Source: an uncultured Paracoccaceae bacterium
GTDB lineage: Bacteria; Pseudomonadota; Alphaproteobacteria; Rhodobacterales; Rhodobacteraceae
Length of the DNA: 64,000 nt
Assembly: GCA_947489705.1 (NCBI GenBank)
Contig: CANLEQ010000001.1
Span: forward strand, 1 to 64,000
Reading direction: 5' to 3'
The first letter of the stretch is position 1, and each line of letters opens with the position of its first letter. A model generated the notes under the pieces. It worked only from the letters and a program-made list of their open reading frames with translations, ran no database searches and had not been told where the DNA came from. Position numbers and translations under genes: made by a program. Of the stretch, positions 37,659-46,440 are shown piece by piece.

Positions 37659-38264
37659 TCAGCCGTCGTTGCCCGGCTTCGCATTGCGGCCGGCGATCAT
37701 CACACTGATGGAATAGGCGGTTTGCGGGTCGAGCCCGGCCATGACCTCGGCCGCGGCCTCCGGGCGCATGCGGCTTAGGAAACCCGCGGCGAAGGCCGGC
37801 GCCATCTCGGAAAAGAGGCGCGCGGCCTCCGCGGGCTTCATGCTCTCGTAGACCGAGGTGAGCCGCGCGAGGTCGCTCTCGGAGGCCTCCTCGGCCAGCT
37901 TGAGCATCTTCGCCAGATCGTCCTCCGCCGCCGCGAGGTCGTCCATCTGCGCGCGGATGCGCGTCTCGACTTCGCCCAGACGGGTCTCGCGGTCGGCCAG
38001 GCGGTCCTCCCTCTCGTCGAGTTGCGCCTCGCGTTCCTTGAGCGCCTCGAGAATCACGGCGACCTCGTCCTGCCCGGCGGGTTCGGTCTCGGACGTCGCG
38101 GTCGAGGCGGTGGCCGCGATCGCCCCGAGCTCGCGGACGATGGCATTGCCGGTGCCGTCGCCGAGCCGGACGAGGCCCGACGCGGTCAGAAGCCCCGCGA
38201 GAAGCGGCAGGGCCCCGATACCGGCACGGCGGAGGCGACGGGTCATCTTGCGGCGTGCCATCAC
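37659..38264 (-). CDS. MotE/MgtE-N-type flagellar motor protein
   Basis: 201-residue protein with one N-terminal hydrophobic segment (GIGALPLLAGLLTASGLVRLG) and a long coiled coil (EALKEREAQLDEREDRLADRETRLGEVE, about residues 72-99). The C-terminal MgtE-N-like domain reads VYESMKPAEAARLFSEMAPAFAAGFLSRM. This layout matches MotE, the periplasmic chaperone first described in rhizobia that protects motor protein MotC. No motC is evident; the large periplasmic protein downstream could be its partner (inference). It overlaps the upstream gene by 4 bp. Confidence 0.75.
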   Translation of the reverse strand: MMARRKMTRRLRRAGIGALPLLAGLLTASGLVRLGDGTGNAIVRELGAIAATASTATSETEPAGQDEVAVILEALKEREAQLDEREDRLADRETRLGEVETRIRAQMDDLAAAEDDLAKMLKLAEEASESDLARLTSVYESMKPAEAARLFSEMAPAFAAGFLSRMRPEAAAEVMAGLDPQTAYSISVMIAGRNAKPGNDG

Positions 38265-38773
38265 ACGGCTTCCTTCGCGGCTTGATCGAGGGAGAAGAAC
38301 GACTGCACCTGCGGGGCGGCCTGCCGCGCGGGGGCCGGGAGCGGCGCCGCGGCGGGGGTCGCCGGTGCGGGCGCGGCTTCGGCCTGCGGCTCCGGCGCGG
38401 GTTCCGATTCGGGCTCGGCAGCGTCCACAGGCTCGGGCGCGGAGTCCGCCCCGGGGGCGGCGGGCATTTCGGGCGCGGCGGGGGCGGGTTCCGGCAGATC
38501 GTGAAGCGATGCCAGATGCAGCTCGAGCTTGCGCGAGACCGCATCTGCCCGCGCCGTCAGGTCGCGCAGCTCGGCACCCGAGTTGGTCGACGCCTTGCGC
38601 GCCCGTTCCAGCGCCTTCGAAAGATCGTCGACCTGGGCCGACAGGACGGCCACGGCGCCGCCCACGCCCTTTTCGAGGTCGGTGAACCGGGTCAGCCGCC
38701 GCGACAGGACGAAACAGTAGAACGCAACGCCCAGGGCGCCCGAGATCAGCAAGATATCGGCGATTACATCCAT
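38261..38773 (-). CDS. Membrane-anchored coiled-coil protein of the motor operon
   Basis: 170-residue protein with one N-terminal membrane helix (IADILLISGALGVAFYCFVL) followed by RRLTRF, which puts the rest in the cytoplasm by the positive-inside rule. A coiled coil spans about residues 30-95 (GGAVAVLSAQVDDLSKALERAR). A Pro/Ala/Glu-rich tail ends it. It may belong to the DUF6468 group seen in alphaproteobacterial flagellar loci, but I cannot confirm that. It sits between fliL and the motE-like gene, so a role at the motor is likely. Confidence 0.6.
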   Translation of the reverse strand: MDVIADILLISGALGVAFYCFVLSRRLTRFTDLEKGVGGAVAVLSAQVDDLSKALERARKASTNSGAELRDLTARADAVSRKLELHLASLHDLPEPAPAAPEMPAAPGADSAPEPVDAAEPESEPAPEPQAEAAPAPATPAAAPLPAPARQAAPQVQSFFSLDQAAKEAV

Positions 38774-38784
38774 TTTAGATTTCC

Positions 38785-39282
38785 TCAGCTCAATACGAAT
38801 TCCATGACCAGCAGGTCGCGCACGCGTCCCTCGCCCACGACGAGCTGGATCCGCCGCAGCATCTGCGATCGAAGTTGCAAAAGCGCCTGGGGCTGCTCGA
38901 GAAGGGAGGGCTCGACCGCACGTAGGTAGGAGTTCAGCACATCCACGACCCGCGGCTTCACCGCCTCGACCGAGGATTGCTGTCCATCCGCCACCTCGAG
39001 TTCGCCGCGAAAGCGAAGATGCTTCGATCCCGATCCCGGCGACAGAGACACGGTGATCGGGTCGAGCGGCAGGAACGCCACGTGCGGAAGCGCCTCCGGC
39101 GTCGCATGCTCGGATTCCTCCGCCGTGTCGTGCGACGCGTCCCCGCCAAGAATCATTCCGGACTGTACGGCGTAGAAGCCTCCGCCGGCCGCGGCGGCGG
39201 CAAGCACCACCCCGATGATCAGGCCCTTCTTTCCGGATTTCCCCGAGACTTCCGTCTCCGGGCTCTGTTCTGCTTCTGCCAT
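38785..39282 (-). CDS. fliL: Flagellar basal body-associated protein FliL
   Basis: 165-residue stator-associated protein. The start at 39282 (MAEAEQSPETEVSG) has GGGAAGG before it. One membrane helix (GLIIGVVLAAAAAGGGFYAVQ) leads to a periplasmic SPFH-like domain with VAFLPLDPITVSLSPG and a C-terminal RRIQLVVGEGRVRDLLVMEFVLS. This is the canonical FliL of the two in the window. It heads the minus-strand motor/export operon and is divergent from fliF. Confidence 0.92.
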   Translation of the reverse strand: MAEAEQSPETEVSGKSGKKGLIIGVVLAAAAAGGGFYAVQSGMILGGDASHDTAEESEHATPEALPHVAFLPLDPITVSLSPGSGSKHLRFRGELEVADGQQSSVEAVKPRVVDVLNSYLRAVEPSLLEQPQALLQLRSQMLRRIQLVVGEGRVRDLLVMEFVLS

Positions 39283-39337
39283 CGAACGACCTTCCCCGTG
39301 CATTCTTTCTGGTCGGGTGCAGATAACCTCACTTTGA

Positions 39338-39352
39338 CTAACCGATTGTTAA
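39338..39352. promoter_or_regulatory. CtrA-like box between fliL and fliF
   Basis: CTAA (39338-39341), seven bases, TTAA (39349-39352). On the minus strand this reads TTAA-N7-TTAG, one base from the CtrA consensus TTAA-N7-TTAA. It sits in the divergent promoter region and is the best of the five such boxes. Confidence 0.5.
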
Positions 39353-39415
39353 GTCCGACCGATCAGATTGTGCCTCGAGACAGGGCAGAAGCCCGAGGAT
39401 GACAGGAGGTCGGTC

Positions 39416-41020
39416 TTGCAACAGGTTATTTCGGTCTGGTCGAACCTGACGATGCAAAAGAGAATCGTCGCAGGATTGGCCGCCGTGGCGATGATCCTGG
39501 CCGTTATCGGCATAACGCGGCTGGCGACGCAGCCGGGAATGTCGCTGCTCTATGCGGATCTTGAAAGCGGGACCGCCGGCGAGATCGTCTCCTCGCTCGA
39601 GGCGCGCGGCGTCGCGTATTCGATTCGCGGCAACTCGATCTTCGTCGAGACGACCGAGCGCGATCAGCTGCGCATGATGCTCGCCAGCGAAGGATTGCCC
39701 GCCAATGCGACGCAGGGCTACGAACTTCTCGACAACATGAGCGGGTTCGGCACCACCAGCCAGATGTTCGACGCGGCATATTGGCGCGCCAAGGAAGGCG
39801 AGCTTGCGCGCACGATCGTCGCCAGCCCCCAGATCCAGAGCGCCCGCGTCCATATCGCCAATCCCGTCTCCAAGCCGTTCCAGCGCGACACCACGCCCAC
39901 CGCCTCGGTCACGATCACGCCTGCCCAGGGCAGCCTCGGAACCGCGCAGGCGCGCGCGCTGCGCTATCTCGTGGCCTCCGCGGTCAGCGGCCTCGCCCCC
40001 GACGACGTCTCGGTGATCGACGCCAATGACGGCGTCATTCTCGCAGGCTCCGAGGCCGCCCCGACGAACGGCGACGCGGCCAACCGGGCCGCCGCGCTCA
40101 AGCGCAACGTCCAGCGTCTGCTCGAGGCGCGGGTGGGCTACGGAAACGCCATCGTCGAGGTCAACGTCGAGACCGTGACCGAACGCGAGCAGATCACCGA
40201 GCGTCGCATCGACCCCGAGAGCCGTGTCGCCATCAGCCAGGAGACGACCGAAAGCAGCAACAGCGAAAGCGGCACCTCCGGCGACGTGACCGTGGCCAGC
40301 AACCTGCCCGACGGCGATGCCGAGGCCGGGCCGAACGAATCGCGAGCGAACCAGTCCGAGACGCGCGAGCGGGTGAATTTCGAAGTGTCCGAGATCCAGC
40401 GCGAGGTATTGCGCAGCCCCGGCGCCATCGACCGCATCACGACCGCCGTCCTGGTCGACGGCATGTCGGTGCCCGGCGACGACGGCACGCCCGTCTGGCA
40501 GCCCCGCCCCGCCGAGGAGATGGCCGCCCTGCGCGAGCTGGTCGCGGCCGCCGTCGGCTTCAACGACGAACGTGGCGACACCCTGTCGCTCCAGACAATG
40601 CAGTTCGAGGCGCTTCCGCTCGAAGGGTCCGAGCCCGGCAGCGGCTTCAATCCCGGCATGAACCTCGATGCCATGCGCCTCGCGCAGCTCGGCATCCTCG
40701 CGGTCATCACGCTGCTGATCGGGGTGTTCGTGCTGCGCCCCATCCTGATGCAGAAGTCCGTCGCCGCCCGCGATGCACTGCCGCCGATGGCCGACGACGA
40801 GCGCGTCCTGTCGGGAGAGATCGACCCCGACGATCCGCTCGACGGCTTCGAGCCGCTGCCGGTGCTCGAAGGGCCCAGCGACATGGATATGGGCATGGAC
40901 CTCGAGCCCGCCGGCGACAGCGCGGTCGAGCGGCTGCGCAACCTGATCGATGAACGCAAGGACGAATCCCTCCAGATCCTGCGCAGCTGGATGGAAGAAG
41001 ACGAAGAGGAGAAAGCCTGA
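39416..41020 (+). CDS. fliF: Flagellar MS-ring protein FliF
   Basis: 534-residue inner-membrane ring protein, the base of the flagellum. The start is TTG at 39416, six bases after a perfect AGGAGG; upstream ATG options have no such site. Two membrane helices flank the periplasmic ring-building domains: MQKRIVAGLAAVAMILAVIGITRLA near residue 14 (25 residues) and LAQLGILAVITLLIGVFVLRP near residue 430. The N-terminal MSLLYADLESGTAGEIVSSLEARGV block is conserved. The C-terminal tail that normally binds FliG is acidic. It heads the fliF-fliH-fliN-fliP operon; fliG is not in the window. Confidence 0.96.
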   Translation: MQQVISVWSNLTMQKRIVAGLAAVAMILAVIGITRLATQPGMSLLYADLESGTAGEIVSSLEARGVAYSIRGNSIFVETTERDQLRMMLASEGLPANATQGYELLDNMSGFGTTSQMFDAAYWRAKEGELARTIVASPQIQSARVHIANPVSKPFQRDTTPTASVTITPAQGSLGTAQARALRYLVASAVSGLAPDDVSVIDANDGVILAGSEAAPTNGDAANRAAALKRNVQRLLEARVGYGNAIVEVNVETVTEREQITERRIDPESRVAISQETTESSNSESGTSGDVTVASNLPDGDAEAGPNESRANQSETRERVNFEVSEIQREVLRSPGAIDRITTAVLVDGMSVPGDDGTPVWQPRPAEEMAALRELVAAAVGFNDERGDTLSLQTMQFEALPLEGSEPGSGFNPGMNLDAMRLAQLGILAVITLLIGVFVLRPILMQKSVAARDALPPMADDERVLSGEIDPDDPLDGFEPLPVLEGPSDMDMGMDLEPAGDSAVERLRNLIDERKDESLQILRSWMEEDEEEKA

Positions 41021-41616
41021 TGCTGGGTCGCGCCGTACAACTCGAGGATTTCGACACCGCCCTGTCCTTCGAGCCCGCAATCGTCGAGGGCGAAGCCCCC
41101 GATATCGACCGCGTCGCCGTGTTCGACGAAGGCTACGCGGCGGGATGGGAGGCCGCCCGCAAGGCGCAGGACGAAGAGGCCGAGGCCGTCCGGATCGCCG
41201 CCCATTCGCACCTTCAGGACCTGTCCTTCACCTTCCAGGAGGCCCGCGCCCACGTGATGCGCGCGCTGCACCCGATGCTGCGCGCCGTCATGGAAACCGC
41301 GGTCCCCGAGGCCATGCGCGCCACGCTCGGCCACCGGCTCGCCGCCGAGATCGGGTCATTGGCTGAAGAGGTCGGCGAAGCGCCGGTCGCGCTCGCCGTC
41401 GCCCCCGCCGATGCCCCCCATCTCGCGGGGATCCTCGACGAGGTGACCGCCCTCCCGGTCACGCTGCGCGAGGATCCCGGGCTCGCGGCGGGACAGATGC
41501 ACCTGCATCTCGGCCGGGCCGCACGCGAGATCGACCTGACCGAGCTGAAACGGGTCGTCAACAACGCCCTCTCCGCACTCGATACCATCAACGAGGAACA
41601 TATCGCCCATGGATGA
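41020..41616 (+). CDS. fliH: Flagellar assembly protein FliH-like
   Basis: 198-residue likely negative regulator of the FliI ATPase. It has the FliH layout: a Glu/Ala-rich N-terminal region (FDEGYAAGWEAARKAQDEEAEAVR, 24 residues), a helical middle and a C-terminal globular part (GQMHLHLGRAAREIDLTELKRVVNNAL). Identity to well-studied FliH is low, so placement supports the call. It overlaps fliF by one base and fliN by 8 bp. Confidence 0.75.
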   Translation: MLGRAVQLEDFDTALSFEPAIVEGEAPDIDRVAVFDEGYAAGWEAARKAQDEEAEAVRIAAHSHLQDLSFTFQEARAHVMRALHPMLRAVMETAVPEAMRATLGHRLAAEIGSLAEEVGEAPVALAVAPADAPHLAGILDEVTALPVTLREDPGLAAGQMHLHLGRAAREIDLTELKRVVNNALSALDTINEEHIAHG

Positions 41617-41914
41617 CCAGATGCAGCCGACCGAAATGGTGGCGCCGACTTCGGATACGGCCCAGCACCCCTTCGCCCAGGTCCCGGTCGAGATCACGAT
41701 CTCGGTCGGCAAGGCCCGCACGCGGCTCAGCGACCTTCTGCGGATGGGCCGGGACGCGATCCTGCCGCTCGACACGCAGGTCAACGACCCCGTCGAGCTC
41801 TACATGGGCGACCGTCTCATCGCGCGCGGCGAGTTGCAGGAGCTCGAGGGCAGCCAGACCGGCCAGCTCGCGGTCCGCCTGACCGAAGTCGCCGACCTCA
41901 AGACCGGGCTCTGA
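41609..41914 (+). CDS. fliN: Flagellar motor switch protein FliN
   Basis: 101-residue C-ring component. It is one SpoA domain: QVPVEITISVGKARTRLSDLLRMGRDAILPL, then VNDPVELYMGDRLIARGELQELEG and a C-terminal GQLAVRLTEVADL. It overlaps the fliH-like gene by 8 bp and ends 3 bp before fliP. The other switch proteins fliG and fliM are not in the window. Confidence 0.95.
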   Translation: MDDQMQPTEMVAPTSDTAQHPFAQVPVEITISVGKARTRLSDLLRMGRDAILPLDTQVNDPVELYMGDRLIARGELQELEGSQTGQLAVRLTEVADLKTGL

Positions 41915-41917
41915 CCC

Positions 41918-42649
41918 ATGCGCCACATCGTGGCCCTGCTGTGCCTTGCCGTCTTAACCATGATCGTCGCCTCCGCGCCCGCCCTGGCGCAGGAGGTGTC
42001 GATCGACATGGGCGACGGCTCTCTAGCGGGACGGTCGGTCCAGCTCCTGGTCCTGATCACGTTGCTGAGCCTCGTGCCCGGCCTCGCGATCATGATCACG
42101 TGCTTTCCGTTCATCGTGACGGTCCTGTCGATCCTGCGGCAGGGGATCGGCCTGCAGCAATCGCCGCCCAACATGCTGATCATCACGCTGGCGCTCTTCC
42201 TGACCTACTTCGTGATGGAGCCGGTCTTTCTCACGGCCTGGAGCGAGGGCGTGACCCCTTTGGTAGAGGGCACGCTCACGGTCGAAGAGGCTCTGCCCCG
42301 CGCTCTCGATCCGTTCCGCGATTTCATGGCGGCGCGCATCGATCCGCGCACCTACGAGGCGCTGAGCACGCTGCGCCCCGAGGACGCGGCCGATCTCAGC
42401 CCGCAATCGCCGCTCTCGATGATGGTGCCGTCGTTCCTGCTGAGCGAGATCGAACGCGCATTCCAGATCGGCTTCCTGATCTTCCTGCCGTTCCTGATCA
42501 TCGACCTCGTCGTCGCGGCCGTGCTGATGTCGATGGGGATGATGATGGTGCCGCCGGCCATCGTGTCGCTGCCGTTCAAGCTGGCGTTCTTCGCCGTGGC
42601 CGACGGCTGGACCCTGATCTCCACTGCCCTCGTCACGAGCTACTTCTAG
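41918..42649 (+). CDS. fliP: Flagellar export gate protein FliP
   Basis: 243-residue core of the FliPQR export gate. A cleavable signal peptide (HIVALLCLAVLTMIVASAPALA) is typical of FliP, as are the following membrane segments and family motifs MITCFPFIVTVLSILRQGIGLQQSPPN (about residues 58-84). The C-terminal block has AFQIGFLIFLPFLIIDLVVAAVLMSMGMMMVPP. It is the last flagellar gene and is convergent with cycA across a strong hairpin. Confidence 0.97.
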   Translation: MRHIVALLCLAVLTMIVASAPALAQEVSIDMGDGSLAGRSVQLLVLITLLSLVPGLAIMITCFPFIVTVLSILRQGIGLQQSPPNMLIITLALFLTYFVMEPVFLTAWSEGVTPLVEGTLTVEEALPRALDPFRDFMAARIDPRTYEALSTLRPEDAADLSPQSPLSMMVPSFLLSEIERAFQIGFLIFLPFLIIDLVVAAVLMSMGMMMVPPAIVSLPFKLAFFAVADGWTLISTALVTSYF

Positions 42650-42657
42650 AAAGGCCA

Positions 42658-42682
42658 AGGCCGCGCGGGAAACGCGCGGCCT
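42658..42682. terminator. Hairpin between fliP and cycA
   Basis: AGGCCGCGCG (42658-42667) pairs perfectly with CGCGCGGCCT (42673-42682) around GGAAA. It separates the convergent ends of the flagellar region and the photosynthesis cluster. No long T tract on either side. Confidence 0.65.
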
Positions 42683-42695
42683 CGCGCGACGGGTG

Positions 42696-43154
42696 TCAGC
42701 TTCCGCCGGAGCCTTCGGCGTCGGGCCCGATATCCGCGAGGAAGGCCGCGAGGTTCAGGGCATCCTCCTCGCTCCGCACGCGATAGGTCATCTTGCCGCG
42801 CGCCCGGTCGTTGTCGAGATATTCCTGCAGGAAGCCCGTCGGGTCCTGAACATAGGCCACGAAGCTCTCCTCGTCCCAGACGAGGCCCTGCTCGCCCGCT
42901 TCGACAATGCTCTCGCCGTAGCGGAAATCCTCCGTTCCGGCTTGCCGTCCGATCACACCGTAGAGGTTCGGCCCCTGCCGTCCGTTCCGACCGGCCAGCG
43001 TCTCGCCTTCCTCGTTGGTGACGACGTGGCACGTGGCGCATTGCCGGAACGCGTCTTCGCCTGCGGCGGCATCGCCGGACATTTCGTGCTCGGCCGCGAA
43101 AGCCGGCAGGGCGACAACCGCGAAGGCCGCAAGGATGAAATTGATAGGCTTCAT
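42696..43154 (-). CDS. cycA: Cytochrome c2-type class I cytochrome
   Basis: Small soluble periplasmic haem protein that can shuttle electrons between the cytochrome bc1 complex and the photosynthetic reaction centre. The start at 43154 gives MKPINFILAAFAVVALPAFA as a signal peptide. The haem-binding site is CATCH near residue 38, and the distal methionine ligand is likely in ARGKMTYRV. The mature protein is about 132 residues. It is the last gene of the photosynthesis superoperon, next to hemA, as in other Roseobacter clusters. A purely respiratory role cannot be excluded. Confidence 0.88.
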   Translation of the reverse strand: MKPINFILAAFAVVALPAFAAEHEMSGDAAAGEDAFRQCATCHVVTNEEGETLAGRNGRQGPNLYGVIGRQAGTEDFRYGESIVEAGEQGLVWDEESFVAYVQDPTGFLQEYLDNDRARGKMTYRVRSEEDALNLAAFLADIGPDAEGSGGS

Positions 43155-43243
43155 TTTTTCTCTCCCAGAGATCGTGGAATCGTTCGCACAACCCGACATT
43201 ATGACAATAGTCCCTCCGCGCCCCCTGACAAGCGTCGAACCCG

Positions 43244-44455
43244 TCACGCCACCTGCCGCGACAGGGCGCACTGGCTCCAGAGGCCGTTCAGCGCAGCGAC
43301 CAGATGGTCGATATCCGCATCGCTATGGAGCGGCCCCGGCGTGAAGCGCAGCCGCTCCGTGCCCTTCGGGACGGTGGGATAGTTGATCGGCTGCACGTAG
43401 ATGCCCCAGTCGTTCATCAGGACGTCGCTGATCATCCGGCACTTGACCGGATCGCCGATCATCACGGGAATGATGTGGCTGGGATTGGGAAGATGCGGGA
43501 TCCCGAGCGCGTCGAGCTTGCCGCGCAGCTTCTCGACCTGGCGCTTCTGCGCCTCGCGTTCCGTCCGGCTCTGTTTCAGATGCGCGATCGACGTCCGCGC
43601 GGCCGCGGCCACGGCGGGCGGCAGGGCGGTCGTGAAGATGAACCCGCTCGAGAACGACCGGATGAAATCGCACAGCGCCTTCGTGCCCGTGATGTACCCC
43701 CCGAAACAGCCGAATGCCTTGCCGAGCGTGCCTTCGATGATGTCGATGCGGTCCATCAGGCCCTCGCGTTCGGCGACGCCGCCGCCGCGGGGCCCGTACA
43801 TGCCGACCGCATGGACCTCGTCGAGATAGGTCATCGCGCCGTGCCGCTCGGCGACTTCGATGATCTCGGCCAAAGGCGCGATGTCGCCGTCCATCGAATA
43901 GACGCTCTCGAAGGCGACGATCTTAGGCCGGTCGCCGCAGGCCGCGAGCTTCCGGTCGAGATCCCTGGGATCGTTGTGCTTCCAGATCACCTTGTCGGCC
44001 CGCGAATGGCGGATCCCCTCGATCATCGAGGCGTGGTTGAGCGCATCCGACAGGATCACCGCGTTCGGGATGCGGGCCCCCAGGGTGCCGAGCGCGGCCC
44101 AGTTCGACACGTAGCCCGACGAGAAGAGCAGCGCGTCGTCCTTGCCGTGCAGATCCGCAAGCTCGGCCTCGAGGGCGATGTGGTGATGCGCCGTGCCCGA
44201 GATGTTGCGCGTGCCCCCGGCCCCCGTGCCGCAGGCCCGCGTCGTATCGACCATCGCGGCCACCACGTCGGGATGCTGGCTCATCCCCAGATAGTCGTTC
44301 GAACACCAGACCGTCACGTCGCGCCGCCCTTCGGGGCCGTGGTTCGTGACCCTCGGAAACTCGCCGCAGCGCCGTTCGAGATCGGCGAAGATTCGATAAT
44401 TGCCCTCGTTCTTGAGCGCGTCGATCTGGTCCTGGAAGAGGGTGTCAAAATCCAT
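43244..44455 (-). CDS. hemA: 5-aminolevulinate synthase
   Basis: PLP enzyme that condenses glycine and succinyl-CoA to 5-aminolevulinate, the first step of tetrapyrrole synthesis (Shemin path). The 403-residue protein has [35 protein letters not shown] and the PLP-lysine segment [14 protein letters not shown]. Its place inside the photosynthesis cluster suggests it is the copy that supplies bacteriochlorophyll; a second housekeeping copy may exist elsewhere. It overlaps puhE by 11 bp. Confidence 0.97.
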   Translation of the reverse strand: MDFDTLFQDQIDALKNEGNYRIFADLERRCGEFPRVTNHGPEGRRDVTVWCSNDYLGMSQHPDVVAAMVDTTRACGTGAGGTRNISGTAHHHIALEAELADLHGKDDALLFSSGYVSNWAALGTLGARIPNAVILSDALNHASMIEGIRHSRADKVIWKHNDPRDLDRKLAACGDRPKIVAFESVYSMDGDIAPLAEIIEVAERHGAMTYLDEVHAVGMYGPRGGGVAEREGLMDRIDIIEGTLGKAFGCFGGYITGTKALCDFIRSFSSGFIFTTALPPAVAAAARTSIAHLKQSRTEREAQKRQVEKLRGKLDALGIPHLPNPSHIIPVMIGDPVKCRMISDVLMNDWGIYVQPINYPTVPKGTERLRFTPGPLHSDADIDHLVAALNGLWSQCALSRQVA

Positions 44456-45245
44456 GGGTTTTCTCGCTTTGCGGCAGGTCGTCCTTGAGGGTCGGCGCGG
44501 GGATCATCCACCGCCAGAGTTTCGCGTCGGGCAGCGGCAGCACCATCAGCCAATGCTCCAGCAACGCCAGCCCGGTCAGCGTCGCCAGAAGGGCGAACTG
44601 GACGTCGCCGGTGAACATCAGCCGCTCGATCCAGCAAAAGACAGCCAGCGTCAGAACGAGGATCGAGACGGGAAAGAGCCAGCCGACCGGCCCTTGCCGG
44701 AAATAGCTCGGCAGATGGGCGAGGGGTGCCGGCAGGAATTCCGTGTTGATGCGCGGCACGCCCAGGAAGATGTTGAGCTTGGCCGAGATGCGCGCGACGA
44801 ACAGCACCCCATAGGTCCAGAAGGCGAGCGTGTTGGCCGATCCCCAGACCGCCAATCCCAGAAAGACGAGCCCGAGCGCCAGGAGAGTCTCGTGCCAGGC
44901 CACGGTCCGCCACGCCGCGCGGAACCGCTGACCCTCGGTCAGGCAGAACGGCAACGGTCCGCGATTGGGCCCGGTGACGATACCGGTGAGGAACGCAAGC
45001 TCGATCCAGCCCCAGATGGCCAGCGCCGAGAGGAACCCGCCGTAGAACGCCGCCGGCCCCTCCGCGTCGCGGGTCAGGATCGCCGCCACGATACCCGCAC
45101 CGAGCAGCGGCAGGCCCGCGAGCGCCACGCGGACATGCGCCCGGCCGCTCCGCCCATCGGCGCGCTTGACCGCCCACAGGATCGCGCCGGTGGAAAACCA
45201 CCAGACGAAAAGCGCGAACAGCGCGGCGATCCAGGGATTGGTCAA
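44445..45245 (-). CDS. puhE: Photosynthetic complex assembly protein PuhE
   Basis: 266-residue membrane protein with about seven hydrophobic segments, of the DUF3623/PuhE family linked to reaction centre and LH1 assembly in Rhodobacter. It starts with TTG at 45245 ([20 protein letters not shown]), preceded by AGGAGAG. Family blocks include [24 protein letters not shown] and [22 protein letters not shown]. It lies between acsF and hemA, the order known from Roseobacter clusters. Confidence 0.92.
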   Translation of the reverse strand: MTNPWIAALFALFVWWFSTGAILWAVKRADGRSGRAHVRVALAGLPLLGAGIVAAILTRDAEGPAAFYGGFLSALAIWGWIELAFLTGIVTGPNRGPLPFCLTEGQRFRAAWRTVAWHETLLALGLVFLGLAVWGSANTLAFWTYGVLFVARISAKLNIFLGVPRINTEFLPAPLAHLPSYFRQGPVGWLFPVSILVLTLAVFCWIERLMFTGDVQFALLATLTGLALLEHWLMVLPLPDAKLWRWMIPAPTLKDDLPQSEKTHGF

Positions 45246-45312
45246 GCGTCTCTCCTCTCCGGTGGCCGGTCCCGTCGCGCCCGGGGTGTGCCCGGGGCGG
45301 CGGCCCGCCGTG

Positions 45313-46440
45313 TCAGTAGGCGGGCTCCATCCGCACGTTCTCGGGCACCTCGTTGCGTTTCACGGGCAGCGTGTAGAGGCTCGCGAAGGCCCAGGCGGCG
45401 GAGGCCCCCGCCGACACACGCCCGAGCAGTCCGCCGACGCCGCCGCGCTTCTTGGCTGCATCCATCGCGATGGCGGCGCGGTTCATCCGCTCGCAGCCGC
45501 GGCGGAACCGCGGATGCTCGATATCGAGCTCGACCGGAAAGACCTGCCGCGCGATCGCGTTGGTCTTGGCGAAGACCTCCATGTCGTACCAGTCGATATC
45601 GACGCCCAGCGCCTCGTGGAATTTCGGCCGCGCATGGTCGCGCACCCACATCGTCGAATAGACCGCCGTCAGGAAGAACCGGATCCAGAGCCGGTTGGGC
45701 AGGCTCTGGGTCAGCTTCGGGTCCGTCCGCATCAGCAGCGCGAAGGCCTCGCCGTGGCTGAACTCGTCGTTGCACCATTCCTTGAACCACTTGAAGATCG
45801 GGTGGAACCGGTGCTCAGGGTTCGCCTCCAGATGGCGATAGATCGTGATGTACCGGGCATAGCCGATCTTCTCGCTGAGATAGGTCGCGTAATAGATGAA
45901 TTTCGGCCGGAAATAGGTGTATTTCTTCTCCCGCGTGAGAAAGCCCAGATTGACCGCGACCCCCGCCTCGCGCAGCGCGTCGTTGATGAAGCCGGCATGC
46001 CGCGCCTCGTCGCGGCTCATGAAGCTGAAGAGCTCGCAGATATCGGGATTGTTGCCGCGCCGCTTCATCTCCTTGTAAAGGACGCAGCCCGAGAATTCCG
46101 CCGTGCAGGACGAGACCAGGAAATCGAGGAATTCGGCCTTGAGCTCGGGCTCCATCCCCTCCCAGTCGATCGCGTCCCAATCCTCGGTCTTGCGGAAATG
46201 GCCCTTGTTGGGGTCGGACTTCATCTGGGCGATGAGCTTGTCCCAATCTTCGCGCACGGGGCTCACATCCACGGCGTCGAGCTCGTCGAAATTCGTGGTA
46301 TAGAAGCGCGGCGTGAGGAGCGTGTTCTGCATCGCGAGATCGGTGGCGGCCTGACTGTCGAATTTCGACTGCGCCTGCTGGATCGCCAGCCCTTCCTCGA
46401 CCGTGGTCGCATCGGCGGTATGGGTCGCGTGGGCGTTCAT
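45313..46440 (-). CDS. acsF: Mg-protoporphyrin IX monomethyl ester oxidative cyclase (aerobic)
   Basis: Di-iron enzyme that forms ring E of bacteriochlorophyll using O2. The 375-residue protein has the ferritin-like iron-binding repeats: CTAEFSGCVLYKEMKRR, SFMSRDEARHAGFIND, EANPEHRFHPIFKWFKEW and CNDEFSHGEAFALL. Together these supply the expected Glu and His ligands. It overlaps the small gene upstream by 4 bp. Having AcsF in the cluster fits synthesis under oxygen; the anaerobic alternative bchE is not seen in the window. Confidence 0.97.
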   Translation of the reverse strand: MNAHATHTADATTVEEGLAIQQAQSKFDSQAATDLAMQNTLLTPRFYTTNFDELDAVDVSPVREDWDKLIAQMKSDPNKGHFRKTEDWDAIDWEGMEPELKAEFLDFLVSSCTAEFSGCVLYKEMKRRGNNPDICELFSFMSRDEARHAGFINDALREAGVAVNLGFLTREKKYTYFRPKFIYYATYLSEKIGYARYITIYRHLEANPEHRFHPIFKWFKEWCNDEFSHGEAFALLMRTDPKLTQSLPNRLWIRFFLTAVYSTMWVRDHARPKFHEALGVDIDWYDMEVFAKTNAIARQVFPVELDIEHPRFRRGCERMNRAAIAMDAAKKRGGVGGLLGRVSAGASAAWAFASLYTLPVKRNEVPENVRMEPAY

